From an uncultured Streptomyces sp. (GTDB lineage Bacteria; Actinomycetota; Actinomycetes; Streptomycetales; Streptomycetaceae), in NCBI RefSeq assembly GCF_947488945.1, contig NZ_CANLBS010000002.1, positions 310,001 through 374,000 of the forward strand: a stretch of DNA of 64,000 nt. Direction: 5' to 3'. The notes beneath the pieces are model-generated. The model did not search any database, was not told the DNA's origin, and was given only the letters and a program-made list of their open reading frames with translations. This document shows positions 34,557 to 44,344 of this stretch, one piece after another; within the stretch, counting starts at the first letter, position 1, and every line of letters starts with the position of its first letter. A program made the translations under genes and the position numbers.

Positions 34557-37427
34557 TCAGTCCACCGGGAAGGCGTACACCGCTCGGTCGCGCACCACGA
34601 CGGCGGTCTTCCCCGCGGTGAGGACCCGGTACGCACCGGTGCCGGCGGCCGCTCCCGCGGCCCCGGTGCCCGGCGCGCCGGTGCTCTGCGCGCCGAGGTC
34701 CTGGAACTTCCACAGCCGGCGGCCGTCCGCCCCCGCGAAGGCGGTGACCTGGGTGGCGTCCGAGGCGAGCACCGTCTTTCCGGAGGCGGTCACGGTGAGC
34801 GCCGGTGCGCCGTCGCCGATCGGCACCTCGGTGGAACTGCGCCACAGCACCTTGCCGGAGTCGCGGGCGACCGCGCCGATCTCCTGGTTGCGGTTGGTGG
34901 TGTGGATGAGGTCGTCCGCCCCGACCGGGGTACCGAACCCGGAGTCCGCGGTGCCGTCCACCCGCCACAGCGGCTTTCCGCTCTCCGTGTCGAACGCCTC
35001 CAGATCGTCGGCGACCGAGGCGAACAGCCGTCCCTCCTCGTCGCCGTAGGCGGCCGCGGTGGGCGCGACCTTGCCGAAGGGCTTGGACCAGAGCAGCTTG
35101 CCGGTCCTGCGGTCGAAGCAGTGGAACACCGACGCGCCTTTGGCCGCCTTCTCGGCGGACGCCGTCAGGCTCCGCGCCGTCTGACGCACCACGATGTCGT
35201 TGAGGCGCTCGCCGATCAGGCGGTACTCGGGCGTCCCCTCGCGCCCCGCGCCGACCGGGACCCGCCAGAGCTCGGCCCGCCGCACCAGGTCGTACGCGAA
35301 GAAGAAGGCGCGCGGGACCTGCTGGTCCTTGCCCGGCTTCTGGCCCTTCTTGGGCTTGGGGGCTTTCACCGTCACGGTGACCGAGCCGGTGAACCAGATG
35401 ACCGAGCCGGACTGTCCGGTGATCCCGCCGACCCGCAGACCGGGCAGGCCGGAGAACTGGTCGGCGTACCGCACCCGGTGTGTCACCTCGCCGTCCGCCG
35501 CCGACAGCCAGAGGAATTCGGTGGGGCTCGCCACGAAGCAGAGGGTGTCGTCGACGGTCAGCGTGCGCTGTCCGCCGGCCGCGTCGGCGCGCTGCCAGAT
35601 CCGGGCGCCGGTGGCCAGATCGATGCCGGTCGCCTGGACCTCGCTGGTCAGCACCAGCAGTCGGTCCTTCCACAGTGCGGCGGCGGTCGGCACGGCCTCG
35701 GACGCGGGGTGCGCGTACGCCCACGAGGGCTCCGGCGGGCGGCCCGGCAGGATGCTGGTGGGGGCCGCCGCGGGCTTGTCGTCGGTGGTCGCGGCGGTCT
35801 CGTCGGAGCCGAGGGCGGCCACCGTGCCGCCCCCGATCAGCAGACCGGCGGCGGCCGCCGCCGCCGCGGTGAGGGCGGCCCGGCGGTTCGGGAAGAGCCC
35901 CGTCTGCGGCGCGGGCGCGGGCGGCGGCGCCGGCTGCGAGAGGGCGGTGGGCAGGGGGGCGCTGCCGACGGGCAGCGCCGTGCCGGAATAGGGCGCCGGA
36001 TACGACGGACCTCCCGCACCAGGGCCTGCCGCACCGGTCGCCGGTGCGGCGGGGGGCGCGGCGGACCTGAGCTCCGCGGGGACGGCGAGCTGGGTGGTCG
36101 GCCGGTCGCTCTGGGCCGGTCGGTCGTTCTGGGCCGGTCGGTCGTTCTGGGCGTGCCGGGCTCGGGTGTTGAGGAACCGGGTCGTCCCCCCGTGTTCCTC
36201 GGCCGCGGGCGTCCCGGCGTGCCGCGCGGGCACCAGGGCCGCGCCGGGCGGCGCCCCGGCGCCGGGGCGGGCGTCGTCGGCGGGTCCGGCGGTGAGGGCG
36301 GGTCCGGCGGAGCCCGGCCCGCGCAGGGCGAGTGCGGTGGAGGCGGCGTCGTCGCCCGCGGGCGACGGGGGAAGCGCGTCGGACACCTCCGCCGGGCCGG
36401 GGACCGCGTCCGCCGCGTCCACCGCCTCCGGCCCGGACGGCGTCGGAACGGCGTCCTCCGGCGGGGGCGGCACCGCCGCCGGGACCTCCTCCGGGGAGAC
36501 CGGCTCCTCCAGCGCACGGACCCGGGCGTCCCGGTCGGCCACTGCCGCGACCAGGCGCTCCGGCAGCCAGCCCTCCTTCGCCAGCGCCGCCGCGCCCTCC
36601 AGGGCCAGTTCGGCCGCCACCGACCCGGCGGTGGGCCGGTCGGCGGGCGACTTGGCCAGGCAGGAAGCGATCAGCGCCCGCAACTCCTCGGGGACGGAGT
36701 CGAGTTCCGGCACGCCGTGGGCGATCCGCTCGGCGGCCCGGTCCGGCGGCCCGTCCGCCAGCGGGGTGCTGCCGGTCGCCGCGTACGCGAGCAGCAGCCC
36801 GAGGACGAACAGGTCGGAGGGCGGGCCGGCCTCCTCGCCCGCCACCTGCTCCGGGGTGAGGTAGCCGAGCCGCACCGAGAGCTGACCGCCCGCCCTCGCC
36901 TCGGCCGAGGCGGCCGCGCCGAGCGGCCCGAACGCCGTGAGCCGGGGGCCGTCCGCCGCCAGCTCCACCGTGCCCGGCGCGAGCCCCTGCAGCGGGGAGC
37001 CGGTGGCGTGCACCCGGGACAGCACCTCGGCGAGGCCCGCGCCCAGTATCCGTACGGCGCGTTCGGGCAGGGGGCCGGTGAGCGCGATGGCCTCGGCGAG
37101 CGTCAGCGCGGGGACGAAACGGGACGCGGTCCACAGACCGGGGGCCGCCGGGGCGGTTCCGTCCGGTTCCGCCGCGCCGTCCATCAGGTCGAGCGGGGCC
37201 TCCACCCAGCGGCCCGCCAGCCGTTCGGCGGTGCGCGCCTCCGCCTCGAACCGACGGCGGAAAGCAGGGAGTCCGGCCAGTGCGGGCCGGGCCGAGGTGA
37301 CCAGGGCGAGGTCGTCCGGGGCCGTGCCCCGCGCCACGAAACGCACCGCGCCGGCCGTCTCGGCGTCCCGTGCCAGCACCGTGTACCGGCCGAAGCGGCG
37401 TGGATCGTCCCTGCGCAGCGCCTCCAT
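34557..37427 (-). CDS. Pseudokinase with PQQ beta-propeller (AfsK-like layout)
   Basis: 956 residues from ATG 37427 (GAGGGGG upstream). Residues 1-280 have the fold of a PknB-type Ser/Thr kinase (FGRYTVLARDAETAGAVRFV start, LSVRLGYLTPEQVAGEEAGPPSDLF-like end), but the VAIK lysine is missing, HRD is replaced by QGLAPGTVEL and DFG is AFG, so catalysis is unlikely. A Pro/Ala-rich stretch and one membrane helix (RRAALTAAAAAAAGLLIGGG) follow. The outer part is a PQQ-type propeller (repeated W-R/TG..LW blades such as TGARIWQRADAAGG, TGKLLWSKPFGK, SGKPLWRVDG). The layout is that of AfsK. It probably senses outside the membrane and signals as an adaptor rather than an enzyme. Confidence 0.9.
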   Translation of the reverse strand: MEALRRDDPRRFGRYTVLARDAETAGAVRFVARGTAPDDLALVTSARPALAGLPAFRRRFEAEARTAERLAGRWVEAPLDLMDGAAEPDGTAPAAPGLWTASRFVPALTLAEAIALTGPLPERAVRILGAGLAEVLSRVHATGSPLQGLAPGTVELAADGPRLTAFGPLGAAASAEARAGGQLSVRLGYLTPEQVAGEEAGPPSDLFVLGLLLAYAATGSTPLADGPPDRAAERIAHGVPELDSVPEELRALIASCLAKSPADRPTAGSVAAELALEGAAALAKEGWLPERLVAAVADRDARVRALEEPVSPEEVPAAVPPPPEDAVPTPSGPEAVDAADAVPGPAEVSDALPPSPAGDDAASTALALRGPGSAGPALTAGPADDARPGAGAPPGAALVPARHAGTPAAEEHGGTTRFLNTRARHAQNDRPAQNDRPAQSDRPTTQLAVPAELRSAAPPAAPATGAAGPGAGGPSYPAPYSGTALPVGSAPLPTALSQPAPPPAPAPQTGLFPNRRAALTAAAAAAAGLLIGGGTVAALGSDETAATTDDKPAAAPTSILPGRPPEPSWAYAHPASEAVPTAAALWKDRLLVLTSEVQATGIDLATGARIWQRADAAGGQRTLTVDDTLCFVASPTEFLWLSAADGEVTHRVRYADQFSGLPGLRVGGITGQSGSVIWFTGSVTVTVKAPKPKKGQKPGKDQQVPRAFFFAYDLVRRAELWRVPVGAGREGTPEYRLIGERLNDIVVRQTARSLTASAEKAAKGASVFHCFDRRTGKLLWSKPFGKVAPTAAAYGDEEGRLFASVADDLEAFDTESGKPLWRVDGTADSGFGTPVGADDLIHTTNRNQEIGAVARDSGKVLWRSSTEVPIGDGAPALTVTASGKTVLASDATQVTAFAGADGRRLWKFQDLGAQSTGAPGTGAAGAAAGTGAYRVLTAGKTAVVVRDRAVYAFPVD
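36098..36151. repeat. 18-bp tandem repeat in the pseudokinase gene
   Basis: Three copies of an 18-bp unit encode AQNDRP, AQNDRP and AQSDRP in the disordered segment after the kinase-like domain. Confidence 0.8.
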
Positions 37428-37511
37428 GGCGCACCCCCTCGTGAACCGTCCGTCGCACTGACCGCCGATCCTATGGCCTGCGGGACGTCCGGGGCGGTGC
37501 GCCCCGCGGGG

Positions 37512-37787
37512 TCAACTCCCTTGCCGGGGCTTGCTCCAGGGCCATCGCGGCCGGGTCCGCTCGCGGCCCCCGGGGACGAACTCGTACCGCCAGCCCTTCT
37601 GGATGCCCAGTCGTGCGGTGTGGCCGGCCGGGACCCGGCGGTAGGCGTGGACGGTGACCGGACCGCCCGCGTCGTCCGGTACCGGCACGGTGTACCACTT
37701 GGGCGGATGGCCGGTCGGGCCCAGCAGGACGGGCAGCACCCGGCCGTCCAGCGGGCCGCCCTCGAAGGGGGTGTTCTCGCTCTTCAC
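37512..37787 (-). CDS. Small hypothetical protein
   Basis: 91 residues starting MKSENTPFEGGPLDGRVLPV, with WYTVPVPDDAGG and YRRVPAGHTARLGIQKGWRYEF. The balanced composition and PxDGR start look like a real conserved streptomycete protein, but I cannot name a family. It ends about 85 bp upstream of the pseudokinase start and lies downstream of the tetR gene on the same strand. Confidence 0.65.
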   Translation of the reverse strand: MKSENTPFEGGPLDGRVLPVLLGPTGHPPKWYTVPVPDDAGGPVTVHAYRRVPAGHTARLGIQKGWRYEFVPGGRERTRPRWPWSKPRQGS

Positions 37788-37801
37788 CCCGCCAGTCTGG
37801 C

Positions 37802-38566
37802 TCAGTCGGCGGCGGGCAGCAGGTGCGCCGCCCCGGCGACGACCGGCAGCAGCCGGTTCGCCAGCAGCCCGGCCGGGCCCCCGGCCGTCTCCAGCGGCAG
37901 CAGTTCCGCGACCACGTCGGCGGTCTCCGGGTCGGTCGCGGCGGTCGCGGTGAGCAGCGCGACGAGGTGGTCCACCAGCCAGCCGCGCAGCTCCCCGGCC
38001 GGGGTGCGCTCCTCCTCGTCCAGCCAGATCAGCGAGGCGGCCTCCACCGCCGCTATCCAGGTGCGCACCATCATCCGCAGCCGGGGGCCGGCCCGGCGCG
38101 GTCCGGCGGCCTCGCTCCGGCCGCCGAAGTGCAGCAGCACCTGCTCGGCGGCGGCGCGCCGCACCCCGTCGACGATCGCCGTCGTGCGGGAGGTCTCCGC
38201 CACGCTCCCGCCGCGCAGCAGCGCGCTGAAGCCCGCGTCGTGCTGCACCACGAAGCCCAGGTAGCGGTCGAGGACGCGGGAGAGCCGCTCGGTCGGGGCG
38301 CCGACGGCGGGCTCCGCGAAGCAGAGCGTCAGCTCGTCGGCGGCCGAACGGAGCGCCGCCTCGTACAACTGCTGCCTGCCGCCGGGGAAGTAGCGGTAGA
38401 CGAGGGGGCGGGAGACTCCGGCCGCGACCGCCACCTCGTCCAGCGACACCTCGTCCGGGGCCCGGTGGGCGAAGAGGCCGAGGGCGGCGGTCAGGAGCTG
38501 GCTACGGCGCTGCTCGACGGTGAGCCTGCGGTAGGCGGGGGTCGGCGGGGCTGCGGCGGACGTCAT
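37802..38566 (-). CDS. TetR-family regulator
   Basis: 254 residues. The N-terminal HTH is clear: QRRSQLLTAALGLFAHRAPDEVSLDEVAVAAGVSRPLVYRYFPG (split here over residues 18-61), followed by helical ligand-binding domain segments. It lies 72 bp downstream of the AurF-like diiron oxygenase gene on the same strand, so it may regulate it. TetR proteins repress by binding 15-20 bp palindromes; I found no clear site, only a CTTG-N4-CAAG element in the oxygenase upstream region. Confidence 0.9.
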   Translation of the reverse strand: MTSAAAPPTPAYRRLTVEQRRSQLLTAALGLFAHRAPDEVSLDEVAVAAGVSRPLVYRYFPGGRQQLYEAALRSAADELTLCFAEPAVGAPTERLSRVLDRYLGFVVQHDAGFSALLRGGSVAETSRTTAIVDGVRRAAAEQVLLHFGGRSEAAGPRRAGPRLRMMVRTWIAAVEAASLIWLDEEERTPAGELRGWLVDHLVALLTATAATDPETADVVAELLPLETAGGPAGLLANRLLPVVAGAAHLLPAAD

Positions 38567-38638
38567 GGCCTCCAGGGTAGGACGCGCCCTCGCGGGGCGC
38601 GTCGGGCGGTACCGGACGTCCGTGCCGCGGCCGGGACT

Positions 38639-39574
38639 TCAGGCCAGCAGGCCGGACTTGCGCCACAGGGCGCGACCGACGCCGTTCAGCACCCCGATGT
38701 CCTCGAAGAAGTCGGTCAGCCGCTTGGCGCCGGTCTGCATGACCTCCCGCCGGTGGCCGCTGGCCCGCACCTGGGCCACCGCGGCCCGGCGGTCCAGTCC
38801 GACGTTCTCGTAGACCTGCGGGTTGACGAAGCAGATGGAGAAGACGCGGGCCGCCTCGCCGCAGGAGACCTTCATCAGCTCCCGCTCCCAGCGGGGCGCG
38901 GTCACCATCTGGCGGCGCAGCTCCTCGCGGGCGTACCGGACGTGCCGGGCCTCCTCGACCACGTGGATGCGGGTCACCCCGCGCACCAGCGGCTGCACGC
39001 GCTCGTCGGGGAAGGTCAGCCGCTGCATCCAGTCGAGGATCTCCTCGCCCAGCAGCGTCCCGGCGAACGAACCGGGTGTGGTGGAGACGGTCTTCAGGAT
39101 CCGCGCCCGGTTGTGGTACTTCCGGGGCACCTGGTAGGCGGGCGCGTCGCCGTACTGGATCATGCGGCCGAACATCATCGAGTGGCGGCACTCGTCGGCG
39201 ATCTCGGTGAGCGCGTAGCGGACGTGGTTGCTGGTGATCGGCTTGTCGTAGATGTGCCGCACCAGCAGCTGCATCAGGATGATCTCGAACCAGATGCCCA
39301 GCGAGGCGAGCGACGCCGCCTCGTGCCGGGCGAGGTCCATCCGCTGCTCCTCGGACATCCGCCGCCACATCGGGGTGCCGTAGAGGGAGACCAGTTCCGG
39401 CGGCCAGAACCACTTGCCCTCGTCGACCGGGACGGTCCAGTCGAGCTCGGTGTCCGGGTCGAAGGAGTGCTTGGCCGAGGCTTCGAGCAGCCGTGCCGCG
39501 ACCTGCTCGCGGTCCCGGAGCGGGCCGAGCGCGTCGCGCAGTGTCTGGAAGTCGAGTTCGCGCGCAGTCGTCAT
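38639..39574 (-). CDS. AurF-like diiron N-oxygenase
   Basis: 311 residues from ATG 39574 with GAGGTG seven bases upstream (GTG 39583 is an alternative). A helical ferritin-like protein carrying the metal ligands of the AurF family: E in LGIWFEIILMQ, EIADECRHS and EEARHVRYAREEL, that is two ExxH-type pairs on separate helices. AurF oxidises p-aminobenzoate to p-nitrobenzoate; related enzymes act on other amines or fatty acyl substrates. No biosynthetic genes flank it here, only the tetR gene, so its substrate is open. Confidence 0.88.
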   Translation of the reverse strand: MTTARELDFQTLRDALGPLRDREQVAARLLEASAKHSFDPDTELDWTVPVDEGKWFWPPELVSLYGTPMWRRMSEEQRMDLARHEAASLASLGIWFEIILMQLLVRHIYDKPITSNHVRYALTEIADECRHSMMFGRMIQYGDAPAYQVPRKYHNRARILKTVSTTPGSFAGTLLGEEILDWMQRLTFPDERVQPLVRGVTRIHVVEEARHVRYAREELRRQMVTAPRWERELMKVSCGEAARVFSICFVNPQVYENVGLDRRAAVAQVRASGHRREVMQTGAKRLTDFFEDIGVLNGVGRALWRKSGLLA

Positions 39575-39945
39575 GCGGGACACCTCGCAGTGGGATGGCC
39601 GGACGGCGGGTTACCGGCGGTCACTTCTTATGAGACCGCTTGTCAGCAAGGGCGTCAATCCCCGTGCACGGTTCACCGCCGAGGGTTCGGGTACCTGAAA
39701 CCCCCTACACGGCAGTGCCGTTCGCCGTCCGGAAGCGCGGTGCGCCGTCGGACGGCCCGCTGCGGGACACGGTCGGCGGGCCGCCCCGGGACGTGCCCCG
39801 ACCCGCGCCACCACCGGCCGGCGCGGCCGGGTGCGCCGGACGTGCGGCCACGCCGCCGCGAGCCGCTGACCGGCTTTCTTTCGACCTGATACCGATCCCC
39901 GGCTCCCCGGCCGGACTGTCGGTGGGGTGCCGTAACTTGACGGGC
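39575..39945. other. 371-bp divergent region between the diiron oxygenase and 39946
   Basis: No gene is credible here. It has the AurF-like promoter region (leftward TTGACG at about 39657-39652 and AT-rich GGTCTCATAAG near 39640) and CTTG-CTGA-CAAG-like symmetry. The rest is GC-rich without clear signals. A rightward start at 39640 that would extend the next gene through this region has no Shine-Dalgarno or coding pattern. Confidence 0.45.
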
Positions 39946-40827
39946 ATGACCACGCCGCCGCAGCCGCCGCAGGGCCCCTACGGGCCGCCCCAGCCCTCCC
40001 AGCCGCCGCAGAATCCGTACGCCACCGCCCCCCAGGTCCCGCCGCAGGCCCCGGGGCCGTACGGAGTTCCGCCCCAGCCCGGCTACGGCCATCCGCAGCA
40101 GCCTCCGGCGCCCGCGCAGGGCGGCTGGGGGCAGCAGGACGGCTGGGGGCAGCAGCCGCCGGCCGCCGGGGCGCCCGGCTGGCCGCCGCAGCCGCCGCGC
40201 AAGAAGCGCACCGGACTGGTCGTCGGCATCGTCGGGGCCGCGCTGCTGGTGGTCGGCGGCATCGTCTTCGGCGTCGTCCAGCTCGTCGACAAGGGCGCGG
40301 AGACGATCTATCCGGCGGCCGAGTACGAACTGGTGGTCCAGAAGAAGCTGCTCGACGACGAGTTCACCCTGAGCCAGGACGCCTCGGAGACCGAGGGCAA
40401 GGAGATCGAGAACACCCCCGATCTCTCCATCCGCGACGCCGACGCCGCCATCGCGCAGTACACCGCCGACGGCGGGGCCGTCCTCGTCGTCTCCGGGATG
40501 GACGGACGCATCGCGAGCCCCGGACTGACGCGCGACCAGATCATGACCGGTGCCGCGAAGTCGGACGGCGCGACGGTCGTCGTGCCGGCGAAGGAGTACA
40601 CCCCCGACGGCTACGACATCACCGTGTCCTGCCAGGTGGTGAGCACCGGCAGCGGCGTCGCCGACGGCAACTTCCCGATGTGCGCCTGGGGCGACGACAA
40701 CACCGCCGCCATGGTCGCGGTGGTCCGGCCCGAGGACGCCGTCAAGGAGGCCAAGGCCATCGATCTGGACAAGGCCGCCGCCGAGGCCGCCCAGGTCCGC
40801 GAGGAGATGCGCAAGCCGATCGGCTGA
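39946..40827 (+). CDS. Proline/glutamine-rich membrane-anchored protein
   Basis: 293 residues from ATG 39946. The first 80 residues are Pro/Gln/Gly-rich (PPQGPYGPPQ-type), then KKR and one membrane helix (GLVVGIVGAALLVVGGIVFGVV), then a soluble domain of about 180 residues with strands (YELVVQKKLLDDEFTLSQD, GAVLVVSGMDGRI, TVSCQVVSTGSGVADGNFP). A cytoplasmic low-complexity tail plus an extracellular domain is common in streptomycete membrane proteins; I do not know this family. Not essential to any neighbour that I can see. Confidence 0.75.
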   Translation: MTTPPQPPQGPYGPPQPSQPPQNPYATAPQVPPQAPGPYGVPPQPGYGHPQQPPAPAQGGWGQQDGWGQQPPAAGAPGWPPQPPRKKRTGLVVGIVGAALLVVGGIVFGVVQLVDKGAETIYPAAEYELVVQKKLLDDEFTLSQDASETEGKEIENTPDLSIRDADAAIAQYTADGGAVLVVSGMDGRIASPGLTRDQIMTGAAKSDGATVVVPAKEYTPDGYDITVSCQVVSTGSGVADGNFPMCAWGDDNTAAMVAVVRPEDAVKEAKAIDLDKAAAEAAQVREEMRKPIG

Positions 40828-40835
40828 GCCGGGCG

Positions 40836-40890
40836 ACCGGCCCCGGCGCCCCGGCCCGCCGGAGGACCGGGGGCCGGGGCGGGGGCCGGT
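40836..40890 (+). terminator. GC-rich hairpin after the membrane-anchored protein gene
   Basis: The arm from 40836 (ACCGGCCCC) and the arm ending at 40890 (GGGGGCCGGT) pair with inner GC-rich stretches and a small bulge. It lies 9-63 bp after the stop. Confidence 0.65.
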
Positions 40891-40936
40891 GTCCCAGCAG
40901 TTGACGGTCCCCGGCCGGTGGTGCTGGAGTCGGCAC

Positions 40937-41677
40937 GTGGACAGCATCCCCGCCAACCGGCGGTTCTGGAACCGGATCAGCGACACCTACCAGCACGCGC
41001 ACGACCCCCGGATCGGCGCCGCGCCCCGGCTGTGGGGCATGTACTCCATCCCCGACGCGCATCTGGGCGCCCTGGGCGACGTCACCGGCAAGCGCGTCCT
41101 CGAACTCGGCTGCGGCGCCGGCCAGTGGTCCAGGGCGCTCGCCGCCGAGGGTGCCCGCGTGGTCGGACTCGATCTGTCCGAGGCCCAACTCTCCGCGGCG
41201 GCACAGGCGATGGGAGCAGACCGGTACCCGCTGGTACAGGGCGCCGCCGAACAGCTCCCCTTCGCGGCCGACAGCTTCGACCTGGTGTTCTGCGACTTCG
41301 GCGGACTCAGCTGGGCGCCGCCGCACCTGGCCGTCCCGCAGGCCGCACGCGTCCTGGGCCGGGGCGGACGCCTGGTGTTCAACGTCGCCGCCCCGTGGTT
41401 CGAAGCCTGCTACGACGAAGCCGCCCGCCGTGTCACCACGACGCTGCGGCAGGACTACTTCGGGCTGAACGCGATCGCCGAGGACGACGGCGCGACCAGC
41501 TATCAGCTCACCTACGGCGACTGGGTCAGGGTCCTGCGCGGCGCGGGCCTCGTCATCGACGACCTCATCGAGCCGCGGCCCGACCCCGCAACGCCCAACG
41601 GCTACAACGAGACCGACCCGCCCGACTGGGCCCACCGCTGGCCGGCCGAGATGCTCTGGGTGACCCACAAACCCTAG
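40937..41677 (+). CDS. SAM-dependent methyltransferase, class I
   Basis: 246 residues from GTG 40937 (CTGGAG eight bases upstream). Motif I is VLELGCGAGQWSRALAAEGA, motif II VVGLDLSEAQLSAA, and FDLVFCDFGGLSW with LGRGGRLVFNVAAPW follow the usual methyltransferase order. Residues after 150 (TSYQLTYGDWVRVL) fit the small-molecule methyltransferases. The substrate is not predictable from the neighbours. A hairpin near 41694-41718 lies between its stop and the convergent amidase. Confidence 0.9.
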   Translation: MDSIPANRRFWNRISDTYQHAHDPRIGAAPRLWGMYSIPDAHLGALGDVTGKRVLELGCGAGQWSRALAAEGARVVGLDLSEAQLSAAAQAMGADRYPLVQGAAEQLPFAADSFDLVFCDFGGLSWAPPHLAVPQAARVLGRGGRLVFNVAAPWFEACYDEAARRVTTTLRQDYFGLNAIAEDDGATSYQLTYGDWVRVLRGAGLVIDDLIEPRPDPATPNGYNETDPPDWAHRWPAEMLWVTHKP

Positions 41678-41693
41678 GAGACCGTCGCCTTGG

Positions 41694-41718
41694 TGAGCCC
41701 TCCGCGGACCGCGGCTCA
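41694..41718. terminator. Short hairpin between convergent methyltransferase and amidase genes
   Basis: TGAGCC (41694-41699) pairs with GGCTCA (41713-41718), with CCGCGG-AC-CGCGG inside. Confidence 0.45.
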
Positions 41719-42810
41719 GCCGGCGGCGAGCGGCGGCCGGGGGAGCGGGGGCAACGCCTCCTCGGCCGCGCGGGCGGCGGCCAGCAGCCAGGCGTCCCGC
41801 CGCCGGTCCGCGACCAGTTGCAGTCCCACCGGGCAGCCGTCGGAGGTGAACCCGGCCGGAACGCTCGCCGCGGGATGGCCGCTGACATTGAACGCCCAGG
41901 TCAGCGCGGTGGAGTAGACCTCGCCCGGCCCCTCGTGCCCGTGCGGCCGGTTCGGGGTGGCCGGGGTGAGCAGCAGCGGGGCGCGGGCGAACAGCGCCGT
42001 CAGGGCCCGGTCGTTGTCCGCGCGCAGCCCCCGGGCCCGTCGGCCCTCCTCGCCGTCCGCCCCGCCGCGTACCGCGAACCAGGCGGGCGCCGGGTCGGCG
42101 AGCGTGCAGCCGCCCGGCAGCAGCCGGACGACGCCCGCGGCCACCAGCCGGCCGACGGCTCCGGCCACCACCCGTGCCACCTCCGGATCGACGTCCGCGA
42201 ACCCGAGGTCCGGGCTGTACACGGCCGGGACCGGCAGCGTCACCCGTCGCGGCGCGTACCCGTCGAGCACATGGCGCAGATACAGCTCCGCGTGGTCCGC
42301 CGAGCGGGCCAGCACCCCGGCCGAGGCGAGCCCCGAGCGGTCGGGCGAGGGCAGCAGCCCGTTCGTCGTCTTCAGCCCGAACACCCCGCACCAGGCGGCC
42401 GGCAGCCGCACCGAGCCCGCGCCGTCGCTGCCCGTCGCCAGCGTCACCACCCCCGCCGCGACCGCCGCCGCGGACCCGGCCGACGAGCCGCCGGGCGTCC
42501 GGTCCGCGCGCCACGGATTGACCGTCCGGCCGTGCGCCCCCCGCCCCCACGTCTGCCAGTACGTCCCCGGCCCCGGCACCGAGGTGGCGCCGACCGGCAC
42601 CCCGCCCGCCGCCACCAGCCGCCCGGCGGCGTACGACCGCAGCCCGGCCGGTCCCTTCACCGCGAACGGCAGTCCGGCCAGCGGCAGCCCGGCCGCCGCC
42701 GGTTCGCGGGCCAGCGCCCGGTCCGGCCACACGTCGAGGAACGCGCACAGCGTCGGATCGGTCCGGCGGACGCGTTCCAGCGCCCGTGCCACCGCGGTCG
42801 GTTCACCCAT
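41716..42810 (-). CDS. Amidase-signature family hydrolase
   Basis: 364 residues. The catalytic Ser-cisSer-Lys triad is present: Lys in [10 protein letters not shown], cis-Ser and Ser in [16 protein letters not shown] and [15 protein letters not shown]. The family usually runs to 450-500 residues; this is a shorter form, lacking part of the C-terminal region. It hydrolyses amides, substrate unknown. It starts 44 bp beyond the stop of the PBP gene but is convergent to the methyltransferase. Confidence 0.87.
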   Translation of the reverse strand: MGEPTAVARALERVRRTDPTLCAFLDVWPDRALAREPAAAGLPLAGLPFAVKGPAGLRSYAAGRLVAAGGVPVGATSVPGPGTYWQTWGRGAHGRTVNPWRADRTPGGSSAGSAAAVAAGVVTLATGSDGAGSVRLPAAWCGVFGLKTTNGLLPSPDRSGLASAGVLARSADHAELYLRHVLDGYAPRRVTLPVPAVYSPDLGFADVDPEVARVVAGAVGRLVAAGVVRLLPGGCTLADPAPAWFAVRGGADGEEGRRARGLRADNDRALTALFARAPLLLTPATPNRPHGHEGPGEVYSTALTWAFNVSGHPAASVPAGFTSDGCPVGLQLVADRRRDAWLLAAARAAEEALPPLPRPPLAAG

Positions 42811-42853
42811 CGGACCATCATGGCCCGGCGGGGCCCCCGCGCGGGTGGCCCGG

Positions 42854-44344
42854 TCAGCGCAGCGCCTCCTCCATCACCGCCCGCGCGATCGGCGCGGCGC
42901 TGCCGCCGCCGCTGATGTCGGCACGGTCGGCCGAGGCGTCCTCCACCACCACCGCCACCGCGACGGCCGGCCGGCCCGAGTCCGGGTCCTGCGCCCAGGA
43001 GATGAACCAGGCGTACGGCGTCCCGGTGTTGTCGATGCCGTGCTGCGCCGTCCCCGTCTTGCCGCCGACGGTCACCCCGTCGATCGCGGCGTTGGTCCCG
43101 GTGCCGTCCTCCACGACGTCGACCATCAGCCGTTGGAGCTGCACCGCGGTCGACGGGTTCATCGCCTGGCTGTACGAGCGCGGCCCCCGCTGCTCGACCG
43201 TGTCGCCGTCGTGCGTCGTCGTCCGGTCCACCAGGTGCGGGGAGCGCAGTTCGCCGCCGTTGGCCACCGCCGCCGCGACCATCGCCATCTGGAGCGGGGT
43301 GGCGGTGGTGTCGAACTGGCCGATGGACGACAGGGCCAGCTGGTCGTCGCTCATGTCCTGGTCGAAGTTGCTGGTGGCGACCCGCGAGGGGATGCGCAGC
43401 CCGCTGTCGTTGAAACCGAACTTCCCGGCCGCCTCCACCATGCCGTCGAGCCCCACCTCCACCCCCAGGTGGGCCATCACGGTGTTGCAGGAGACCCGGA
43501 TCGCGTCCGCGAGCGACGCCTTCTCGCAGCCGCGCGACTCGTTGGGCAGGGTGGTCGTGGTGCCCGGCAGCACGTACGGCGACGGGGTGTCGGTGGCCTC
43601 GTCCGGGTCGGTCACCACCTGGGCGTCCAGCGCCGCGGCGGCCGTCACGATCTTGAAGGTGGAACCCGGCGGGTACGTCTGCCGGATGGCCCGGTTCAGC
43701 ATCGGTTTGCCCGCCGAGGCGTTCAGCCGCGCCCACGCGTCGGTGACGGCCGGGCCGGTGCCCGACAGCCGCTCGGGATCGTAGGACGGGGTCGAGACCA
43801 GGGCCAGGATCGCCCCGGTGGACGGGTCCAGGGCCGCGACCGCCCCGCGCCGCCCGCTCAGCCCCTCGTAGGCCGCCCGTTGCATCGCGTCGTCGATGGT
43901 GGTGACGACGTTCCCGCCGGGCTCCCGGCCGCGGGTGAGGTCGTTCCACAGCGGGATCGGCGCCAGCATCGGGTCGGTGCCGGAGAGCAGGTCGTCCTCG
44001 GCGTTCTCGATGAGCGTGGTCCCGTACGTCTGGGAGGCGTACCCGGTCACCGGGGCGTACAACGGGCCGTGCCGGTAGGTGCGTTCGTGGGCGAACTGCT
44101 CGCCGGTGTCGCGGGAGCCGGTGACCGGGACCTCGCCGGACTTCTCGCCGGGCGCCGCCCCGCCCGCCCCGCCGACCAGGATGTCTCCGCGCGGCTGGTC
44201 GTAACGGGCGATGGTGGTGCGGCGATTGGCCGGGTTGTCGTCCAGCTCGTCCGCGTCGAGCACCTGCACCCGCGCGGCGTTCACCAGCAGTGCCATCAGC
44301 AGCAGCAGGCAGAAGGCGGCGGCCCGGCGGATGTAGCGGGTCAC
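42854..44344 (-). CDS. Penicillin-binding protein 2 (class B transpeptidase)
   Basis: 496 residues from GTG 44344, overlapping the rodA stop (GTGA). A short cytoplasmic tail and one membrane helix ([19 protein letters not shown]) precede the dimerisation domain and the transpeptidase: [14 protein letters not shown] (STFK), SCN in [12 protein letters not shown] and [11 protein letters not shown]. This is the PbpA type that pairs with RodA/FtsW glycosyltransferases. Members cross-link peptidoglycan at the growth or septation site. This copy is not next to pknA/pknB, so it is probably a paralogue of the core pair. Confidence 0.94.
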   Translation of the reverse strand: MTRYIRRAAAFCLLLLMALLVNAARVQVLDADELDDNPANRRTTIARYDQPRGDILVGGAGGAAPGEKSGEVPVTGSRDTGEQFAHERTYRHGPLYAPVTGYASQTYGTTLIENAEDDLLSGTDPMLAPIPLWNDLTRGREPGGNVVTTIDDAMQRAAYEGLSGRRGAVAALDPSTGAILALVSTPSYDPERLSGTGPAVTDAWARLNASAGKPMLNRAIRQTYPPGSTFKIVTAAAALDAQVVTDPDEATDTPSPYVLPGTTTTLPNESRGCEKASLADAIRVSCNTVMAHLGVEVGLDGMVEAAGKFGFNDSGLRIPSRVATSNFDQDMSDDQLALSSIGQFDTTATPLQMAMVAAAVANGGELRSPHLVDRTTTHDGDTVEQRGPRSYSQAMNPSTAVQLQRLMVDVVEDGTGTNAAIDGVTVGGKTGTAQHGIDNTGTPYAWFISWAQDPDSGRPAVAVAVVVEDASADRADISGGGSAAPIARAVMEEALR

